20,957 nucleotides of DNA. Origin: DASQHM01 sp035632095. Its GTDB lineage: Bacteria > Pseudomonadota > Alphaproteobacteria > Ferrovibrionales > Ferrovibrionaceae. The notes below the pieces were generated by a model, which saw only the letters and a program-made list of their open reading frames with translations, was not told where the DNA came from and ran no database searches. The translations under genes were made by a program, and so were the position numbers. Positions within the stretch are counted from its first letter, which is position 1. Each line of letters starts with the position of its first letter. Shown piece by piece: positions 14,132-20,957 of this stretch. The stretch is from positions 1 to 20,957 of the forward strand of contig DASQHM010000079.1 in assembly GCA_035632095.1 (NCBI GenBank). The letters run 5' to 3'.

Positions 14132-14994
14132 CGACGCGGCGCAGGGCGGTGAACGACGCCATGGCTCGCTTCCGGGCGGCGGGGATAGAAACGGCGCGCC
14201 TCGACGCGCAAATACTGCTGTGTCATGCGCTGGACGTGCGGCGCGAAGCGCTGATAAGCGAACCGGAACAGGAAATGTCCGCGGGAGAATCGGCAAAGTT
14301 CGCCGACTTGGTTCGCCGCCGCGAATCGCGCGAGCCGGTTTCGCATCTTTTGGGCCAGCGCGAATTTTGGAGCCTGCCGTTCCGCGTCAATGCGGACGTG
14401 TTGGATCCACGGAGCGACAGCGAAACCTTGGTCGCCGCCGCGCTCGATGCCGTGCCGGACCGGAACGCAGCCATTCGCGTTCTCGACCTTGGAACGGGTT
14501 CCGGCTGCCTGCTTCTGGCGTTGCTCCGTGAGTTGCCCAATGCCGTGGGGCTTGGCGTGGATGTCAGCGCCGAGGCGCTGCTCGTCGCGGCCGACAACGC
14601 GGAACGGCTCGGGCTTGGCGGACGGGCACGGTTCCGGCCCGGCAACTGGGCCGAAGGAATATCCGAGCGGTTTCATCTCATCGTATCGAACCCGCCCTAT
14701 ATTCCGGACGCCGAGATCGACCGCCTGGCGCCCGAGGTCGCGCGTTTCGAGCCGCGATTGGCGTTGTCCGGGGGCGTGGACGGTCTGGAGGCCTATCGGC
14801 AATTGAGCAACCATGCCCGCCCGCGACTTTATGAAAGCGGGACTTTTGCCGTTGAGATCGGCGTGGATCAGGCAAAAGCCGTTACCGGTCTGTTCGAAGC
14901 GAAGGAACTCAGGCTAGGGCAAATCGGGCGCGATCTCGCCGGCATTGCGCGCTGCCTGGTCTTCCGGGCCGAGGGGCGCATCGCTGTCAATTGA
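14128..14994 (+). CDS. prmC: PrmC, release factor glutamine N5-methyltransferase
   Basis: A 288-residue SAM-dependent enzyme that methylates the GGQ glutamine of RF1 and RF2. The N-terminal helical domain (1-75) includes the RREPVSHLLGQREFWS-like stretch that holds the release factor. Motif I is VLDLGTGSGCLLLALL (118-133), and the catalytic NPPY is at 188-191 in IVSNPPYIPDAEID. The PRxDSET segment (94-100) is the alphaproteobacterial version of the usual PRPDTE. Start ATG 14128 overlaps the prfA stop by the ATGA arrangement, so no separate ribosome site is needed. It ends the hisS-prfA-prmC run; 251 bases follow before the next gene. Confidence 0.95.
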   Translation: MTTRRRAVNDAMARFRAAGIETARLDAQILLCHALDVRREALISEPEQEMSAGESAKFADLVRRRESREPVSHLLGQREFWSLPFRVNADVLDPRSDSETLVAAALDAVPDRNAAIRVLDLGTGSGCLLLALLRELPNAVGLGVDVSAEALLVAADNAERLGLGGRARFRPGNWAEGISERFHLIVSNPPYIPDAEIDRLAPEVARFEPRLALSGGVDGLEAYRQLSNHARPRLYESGTFAVEIGVDQAKAVTGLFEAKELRLGQIGRDLAGIARCLVFRAEGRIAVN

Positions 14995-15245
14995 AAAAAG
15001 TGGTTGGAATTGGCACGCCTTCGGACTAGGGTCATTCACGGAACCGAGAGCGCTTTCTTTCTAAGGGCCGGGGGGCCAACGGTTCCAATCCACCAGATCT
15101 GGCTGGCTTACAGAAACGATTTCGTTAAGGCCGGCCGTATAGACTGTGTGGTTGTCTCGCCGTCGTTACGGACGCTCGCCGTACGCAGCCGCCGATGGAA
15201 GTCGGCCAGAGCGGGACTGTAGGGAAAACAGAATCAGACATAGAT
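14995..15245. other. Gene-free stretch before DUF4167, with several dyads
   Basis: No convincing gene is present; the open frame at 15004-15222 has no recognisable family or ribosome site. Several short inverted repeats occur: an imperfect 10-bp pairing between 15000-15009 and 15083-15093, AACGA/TCGTT at 15115-15126, and TACGG/CCGTA at 15167-15183. A TATAGA at about 15138 is a possible -10 element, without a good -35. The stretch may be a structured leader of the DUF4167 gene; there is no evidence for a named RNA. Confidence 0.35.
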
Positions 15246-15629
15246 ATGAGACAAGTGAATCAGAAGCGTTCGCGCGGCGGGCGTTCCGGTGGACGCAAGC
15301 CGCACCAGATGGGTGGCCAGAGGAATTTCGACAGCAACGGTCCGGACGTGAAGATTCGCGGTACTGCCGCGCATATCTTCGATCGATATTGCCAGTTGGC
15401 GCGCGATGCCAACGCCGGCGGCGATCGGATCGGGGCGGAAAACTATCTGCAGCACGCCGAGCACTACTACCGGATCATGGTTGCAAACGGCGCGTTCAAT
15501 CAGCGCATGAACGGCCAGCAACAGCCGCAGCACGGCCAACAGCCGATGCAGCAGCCGACCGTGTCGCTCGATTCGGAGCAGCACGATGAAACGGAGTTCT
15601 CTCCGACTCCGGATCCGGCCAGCGTCTAG
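15246..15629 (+). CDS. DUF4167 domain protein, short form
   Basis: A 127-residue protein of an alphaproteobacterial family of unknown function. The basic, Gly/Arg-rich start (MRQVNQKRSRGGRSGGRK) suggests contact with nucleic acid. The conserved core (27-80) reads RNFDSNGPDVKIRGTAAHI, then LARDANAGGDRIGAENYLQH and AEHYYRIM, which matches the family closely. The tail is rich in Gln (NGQQQPQHGQQPMQQP) and then acidic. Many relatives are considerably longer, with a second low-complexity basic part, so this one is short. ATG 15246 is taken from the family start (MRQ); an upstream in-frame ATG at 15195 would add 17 unrelated residues. The ribosome site is weak. The gene often follows prmC in this class. 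Its stop is 21 bases from the tail of the convergent MOSC gene. Confidence 0.88.
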   Translation: MRQVNQKRSRGGRSGGRKPHQMGGQRNFDSNGPDVKIRGTAAHIFDRYCQLARDANAGGDRIGAENYLQHAEHYYRIMVANGAFNQRMNGQQQPQHGQQPMQQPTVSLDSEQHDETEFSPTPDPASV

Positions 15630-15661
15630 CCGGCGCTCGTCCAAGCTGCGCTAGCCGGCAT
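15626..15661. terminator. Possible weak bidirectional terminator between DUF4167 and MOSC genes
   Basis: CTAGCCGGC occurs twice, at 15626-15634 and 15651-15659. Because GCCGGC is self-complementary, the two copies can pair across a loop of about 15-20 bases, with both stop codons inside the structure. There is no T-tract on either strand, so this is not a standard intrinsic terminator. Confidence 0.2.
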
Positions 15662-16406
15662 CGAGCCGGTCGCCCACGGCGACGTCGCCGGACTGCACGA
15701 CTTCGGCGTAGACGCCCATGTCGATATGGCCGAACCCGGCCTGCAACGCCCGCGGGATGTTCATATCGCGCCGTGCGCTCCCGGGATTGACGTCGGTCGC
15801 CGGGCATCGATCGATGCGGGCGACAACCCTAAGTCTCGCCGTACCCATAATGATCTCGCGGCCGATCCAGCCAAACTCGGCCCAGGGTTCGGTGCCGTCG
15901 AAATAGACGTTGGCGCGAAACCGCACCGGGTCGACCGGTTGGCGCACCACGCGTTCGAGATCACAAATGGACGGCAATCCGATCAGCGACAGGCGCTTCG
16001 CCTTGCAATCGGCAAACGTGTGGCCGGGCGCGTGCACGAGGCGCGGCGCGCCGCGGCATTCGTCCTTCATATATGCGGCGAAAAACTGCTCGATTACTTG
16101 CCTGCCGCCCGGCTGATCGGGCTTGGCCCGGACCACGGCGCGGCCGTCGCGATTGATGGTCAAGACGCCGGTCGTATCGTCATAGGCGCTCTTGAGTGCC
16201 GCCATTCGCTCGTTCACCGCAAGCATGAGAAAATGCGTTTTCGGCAACGGTTGCGGCGCGTCCGGATCGAATCTGGTGGTGCCGTGGGCAATGGCAAAGG
16301 CGCGGTCGAGCGGCACGCCTTCCCCGACGGCCAGAGTGACGCGTCCTTGCGGCTCGGCGCTAAGGCCTTTGACCGGGTAGCGATAGAGATCGGTAACCAA
16401 GGCCAT
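15651..16406 (-). CDS. MOSC domain protein (YcbX/mARC-like, without ferredoxin domain)
   Basis: A 251-residue protein with an N-terminal MOSC_N beta-barrel (MALVTDLYRYPVKGLSAE, VPLDRAFAIA) and a C-terminal MOSC domain (about 120-250). The conserved molybdenum-cofactor cysteine is C201 in RIDRCPATDVNP, the motif shared with mARC and YcbX. Such proteins bind the sulfurated cofactor and reduce N-hydroxylated compounds; YcbX of E. coli carries a C-terminal ferredoxin domain that is absent here, so a separate electron donor would be needed. ATG 16406 is chosen from the family start; the open frame extends through the clpB promoter region without homology. It diverges from clpB. Reaction inferred; family firm. 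Confidence 0.85.
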   Translation of the reverse strand: MALVTDLYRYPVKGLSAEPQGRVTLAVGEGVPLDRAFAIAHGTTRFDPDAPQPLPKTHFLMLAVNERMAALKSAYDDTTGVLTINRDGRAVVRAKPDQPGGRQVIEQFFAAYMKDECRGAPRLVHAPGHTFADCKAKRLSLIGLPSICDLERVVRQPVDPVRFRANVYFDGTEPWAEFGWIGREIIMGTARLRVVARIDRCPATDVNPGSARRDMNIPRALQAGFGHIDMGVYAEVVQSGDVAVGDRLDAG

Positions 16407-16486
16407 GATATTGCCGTGCTTGCGGAAAGCGAATTCATACCCCCGGCTGCACCTTTGGCAAAGTTGAGAAATTTCGCCCATCCGGC

Positions 16487-16514
16487 CTTGCGCCGAAGGG
16501 CGGCAACACCATAT
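16487..16514 (+). promoter_or_regulatory. Candidate sigma-32 (RpoH) heat-shock promoter of clpB
   Basis: CTTGCG at 16487-16492 is followed after 14 bases by CACCATAT at 16507-16514. This fits the RpoH pattern CTTGAA-N13-17-CCCCATnT, and clpB is a classical RpoH target. The start point would be near 16521, which leaves an untranslated leader of about 90 bases before ATG 16612. Confidence 0.6.
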
Positions 16515-16529
16515 CCAAACGGTCCGTGG

Positions 16530-16545
16530 GGCCCTTCGTTGGGCC
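16530..16545 (+). promoter_or_regulatory. Short hairpin in the clpB leader
   Basis: GGCCC and GGGCC enclose TTCGTT and would form a GC-only 5-bp stem close to the 5' end of the predicted clpB mRNA. It might stabilise the transcript. Its size makes chance occurrence possible. Confidence 0.25.
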
Positions 16546-16567
16546 GGGTGGCCAGTTGCGGCACTTT

Positions 16568-16605
16568 CCGCCAAATCGGCCGCGGACAAGCTGTCCCGTT
16601 GGAGG
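16568..16605 (+). promoter_or_regulatory. Possible ribosome-site-masking fold in the clpB leader
   Basis: The Shine-Dalgarno GGAGG of clpB is at 16601-16605. CCGCCAA (16568-16574) can pair with TTGGAGG (16599-16605) with one internal G-A mismatch, and between them lies a perfect hairpin GGACA-AGC-TGTCC (16584-16596). Together they would bury the ribosome site in an imperfect helix, as RNA thermometers do. Folding is judged by eye only. Confidence 0.3.
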
Positions 16606-16611
16606 CTTTGC

Positions 16612-19200
<2,589 letters not shown>

Positions 19201-19218
19201 CCGGCCGGCCAACCGGCG

Positions 19219-20640
19219 TCAGTTGCGGCCGGTCGTGATCTCGCTGTTCAACGGTGCCGCCGCGACCTTCTGGTCGAGATCGCCGATCTCGCGCTTGAAC
19301 CGCAAAAGCTCCTTGCCTTCGAGCTTCCGCCCGGTCGGCAGCCGCACCGACAGGGGATTGACCTGTGCGTGGTTGATCAGCACTTCGTAATGCAGGTGCG
19401 GACCGGTCGCGCGTCCCGTCGCTCCGACAAAGCCGATCACTTGGCCCTGATGCACGTGCTGGCCGGGGTGGAGCGAAGCGATTGCCGACATATGGGCATA
19501 GGCGGTCGCGTAGGTGCCGTTGTGGCGGATGCGAACGTACTTTCCGTAGGCGCCGTTCCATCCCGCCATTTCGACGCTGCCGTCGCCGGCCGCCATGATC
19601 GGCGTGCCGTAGGGCGCGCCGAAATCGACGCCCTTGTGCATGGCGCTATAACCCAGAATGGGGTGTTGTCGCATGCCGAAGCCCGACGTGAGCTTGGCGC
19701 CGTCGATGGGCGTGCGCAGCAGCGCCTTGCGAACGCTTTGGCCCTCGGGTGAGAAGTAATCGGCGTCCTGATCGTCGCTCGGGCGATAGCGATAGTAGCG
19801 CACCGCATGGCCGCTCAAGGTCATCGAGGCATAGAGAATGCGGCCATTGCGCACCGCTTTGCCGGAATCGTCGACCATGCGTTCGAAATAGATTTCATAC
19901 GTGTCGCCCGGTTGCACTTCGCGCTGGAAGTCGACGTCGTAGCTGAACAGGCGGATGGCGTCGTTCAGCACGGCGACCGGAATGCCGGCCGCCTGAGCCG
20001 ATTGGAAAAGGCTTGAGTCGATGGTTCCGCCTGCGCGAATGACGACCGGCGCCAGGGGATGGGTGATTTCCTTGGCGTCGAAACCGTTTTCGCCGCGGAT
20101 GACCGATACGGACCGCTCGGGCGAGGGATCGAGCGCGACCGCCGCCAGGGTCCGAGTGCCGCGGGTTTGCGAGAACGTGAGCGTGATTTCCTGGCCAAGT
20201 TGCATGCGCCGCGGATCGTAGATCGTCTTCAATGCCGCAATGGCGTCGCTCGATTCATCGGCGCCGGCGCCAGCGTCGACCAGCAATTTCATCAGCGTGT
20301 CGCCGCGGGTCACGGTGACGTTGGCGAACGTCGTTTGCGGGGTGTTCAAAACGCCGTTGCCGAAAACGATTTCGGGCGCCGCGCGAGGAGGCGTGTCTTG
20401 CGAAGCGGCCGGGGCGCTCGCTGGCGCCTCTGAATTGCTCACCCAGGCGATGGTCTTTTCGGCCGCCCGCAGGAGATGGGCGCGCGTCGCCTTGGCGTGG
20501 TGGCTGTCATGGCCGAGAACGACGATGCCGATCGCTGTCGCAAATAGTGCGGTCCCGAGAGCGAATGGGAGCGCGTTGCCGCGGAATTGCTGGTCGCTAA
20601 CAGCCGAAAATCGTTCGAAGAAATCCTGGCGTTGGGTCAC
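19219..20640 (-). CDS. Membrane-anchored M23 family metallopeptidase (murein endopeptidase, MepM-like)
   Basis: A 473-residue protein with a short cytoplasmic tail, one membrane helix (about 23-43; LPFALGTALFATAIGIVVLG), a periplasmic region with a LysM/OapA-like segment (about 112-160; VTVTRGDTLMKLLVDAG, then PRRMQLGQEITL), and a C-terminal M23 domain. Zinc ligands are present: H338 and D342 (HKGVDFGAPYG) and H420 in GPHLHYE (H418 and H420), with H386 in AYAHMS. All catalytic positions are therefore kept, and the protein should cut peptidoglycan cross-links. GTG 20640 is chosen, with a purine run AGGGGGA just ahead; a longer frame from GTG 20757 would cover a promoter-like sequence. Target bond (D,D) is inferred. 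Confidence 0.9.
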   Translation of the reverse strand: MTQRQDFFERFSAVSDQQFRGNALPFALGTALFATAIGIVVLGHDSHHAKATRAHLLRAAEKTIAWVSNSEAPASAPAASQDTPPRAAPEIVFGNGVLNTPQTTFANVTVTRGDTLMKLLVDAGAGADESSDAIAALKTIYDPRRMQLGQEITLTFSQTRGTRTLAAVALDPSPERSVSVIRGENGFDAKEITHPLAPVVIRAGGTIDSSLFQSAQAAGIPVAVLNDAIRLFSYDVDFQREVQPGDTYEIYFERMVDDSGKAVRNGRILYASMTLSGHAVRYYRYRPSDDQDADYFSPEGQSVRKALLRTPIDGAKLTSGFGMRQHPILGYSAMHKGVDFGAPYGTPIMAAGDGSVEMAGWNGAYGKYVRIRHNGTYATAYAHMSAIASLHPGQHVHQGQVIGFVGATGRATGPHLHYEVLINHAQVNPLSVRLPTGRKLEGKELLRFKREIGDLDQKVAAAPLNSEITTGRN

Positions 20641-20706
20641 TGTCCCCCTGGTCCCTGTTTGTGCGCCAGCAACCCAGATGACAGTAAGGTTAATGTGCGC
20701 CGGGCA

Positions 20707-20735
20707 AAGATGCGGGCGGATGCGGCTCTTGTCAA
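20707..20735 (-). promoter_or_regulatory. Candidate promoter of the M23 peptidase gene
   Basis: On the minus strand a perfect TTGACA (20735-20730) is followed after 17 bases by CATCTT (20712-20707), a weak -10 with 3 of 6 matches. The start point would be near 20700, about 60 bases before GTG 20640, which argues against the longer reading frame from 20757. Confidence 0.45.
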
Positions 20736-20781
20736 CCTTGGAACTGCCGTCTCGCACCGCATCGACTGATCGAATCCGTGG

Positions 20782-20827
20782 CCTTGCTCAAGGACTTCAC
20801 CTTGCTGCGCCGCCGTAAAAGCAAGGT
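20782..20827. repeat. Three CCTTGCT heptamers, two direct and one inverted
   Basis: CCTTGCT occurs at 20782-20788 and 20800-20806, and its complement AGCAAGG at 20820-20826. The spacing is 18 and 20 bases, close to two helical turns. The second and third copies form a perfect 8-bp inverted repeat (ACCTTGCT/AGCAAGGT, 20799-20827) with a 13-base loop. No T-tract follows on either strand, so a terminator is unlikely; a protein-binding array is more plausible. Confidence 0.45.
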
Positions 20828-20862
20828 TAACGCCGCGCCGATTTTGTGGGGAAAAAACGTCG

Positions 20863-20891
20863 TTGACGCTCTATGGGGCGGGGCGTATAAC
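20863..20891 (+). promoter_or_regulatory. Near-consensus sigma-70 promoter reading out of the window
   Basis: TTGACG (20863-20868) and TATAAC (20886-20891) are separated by exactly 17 bases, 5 of 6 matches each. An A6 tract at 20852-20857 sits where an UP element would act. It is the best promoter in the window and should start RNA at about 20898, rightwards. The gene served lies beyond the edge. Confidence 0.75.
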
Positions 20892-20910
20892 CCGCGTTCC
20901 TTTGACGCGG
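20892..20910 (+). promoter_or_regulatory. Perfect inverted repeat at the predicted start point
   Basis: CCGCGT (20892-20897) and ACGCGG (20905-20910) flank TCCTTTG. The repeat begins directly after the -10 element and encloses the predicted +1, a location typical for an operator. It could also be the discriminator and first hairpin of a stable RNA. Confidence 0.35.
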
Positions 20911-20957
20911 TCTGGTTGGCCCTGTTGGGAGTATGGGGCTGATTTGGCTGCGTTTTG

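Larger units (their letters stand above)
20641..20957. other. Gene-free right end of the window: divergent regulatory region
   Basis: No complete gene is visible in these 317 bases. They hold the M23 promoter on the minus strand, a repeat array (20782-20827), an A-tract (20852-20857) and a strong plus-strand promoter (20863-20891). A reading frame opening at ATG 20933 (MGLIWLRF) runs off the edge, but its GGGAG is only one base from the ATG, so it is doubtful. The promoter strength would also suit a stable RNA operon beyond the window. Confidence 0.6.

Noticed and set aside
15010..15027. TTGGCACG-like sigma-54 promoter -24 element before DUF4167
   Set aside because: TGGCACG is present, but the required GC of the -12 element at the fixed 10-base distance is not; CGGA stands there instead.
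15004..15222. A 72-codon open frame from TTG between prmC and DUF4167
   Set aside because: No convincing ribosome site, no family resemblance, rare-type start; more likely part of an untranslated leader.
19201..19218. GCCGG-CCAA-CCGGC hairpin between clpB and the M23 gene as terminator
   Set aside because: Only a 5-bp stem and no T-tract on either strand, so not a credible intrinsic terminator.

Overview
The window is GC-rich and almost fully coding. It looks like chromosomal core DNA of an alphaproteobacterium, probably Rhodospirillales or a near relative. The grounds are the gene order (lysC-ptsP, then rodZ-like-ispG-hisS-prfA-prmC-DUF4167-clpB), a DUF4167 gene (a family I know only from Alphaproteobacteria), an alphaproteobacterial NDUFAF5-type protein beside comF, and a nitrogen-PTS enzyme I with a GAF domain. 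I see no insertion sequence, phage gene, integrase, CRISPR array, tRNA or rRNA.

Layout. 1-941: the end of argJ (cut by the window edge), translationally coupled to mutT. 938-5668: alternating strands. Three minus-strand genes, all class I SAM-methyltransferase folds (NDUFAF5-like, an unnamed methyltransferase, ubiG), alternate with plus-strand comF-grx-nitrilase and a DUF1178 gene. 5845-9411: lysC and ptsP. 9473-14994: rodZ-like, ispG, hisS, prfA and prmC, all plus strand. 15246-15629: DUF4167. 15651-16406 (minus): MOSC-domain protein. 16612-19200: clpB behind a heat-shock-type promoter. 19219-20640 (minus): membrane-anchored M23 peptidase. 20641-20957: regulatory DNA with a near-consensus plus-strand promoter whose gene lies beyond the window.

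How the genes fit together. The first third has a redox and respiratory flavour: glutaredoxin, a Nit amidase (glutathione-related in its family), UbiG (ubiquinone) and an NDUFAF5 homologue (complex I assembly in mitochondria). lysC-ptsP puts aspartate-family synthesis next to nitrogen-status signalling. ispG (isoprenoids), hisS (tRNA charging), prfA and its methylase prmC (termination), rodZ and M23 (cell shape and wall) and clpB (disaggregation) are housekeeping.

I found no convincing undescribed multi-gene system. The best leads are regulatory: a possible internal start in lysC giving a separate regulatory subunit; a sigma-32-like promoter and a possible Shine-Dalgarno-masking fold before clpB; and a repeat array plus strong promoter at the right edge.
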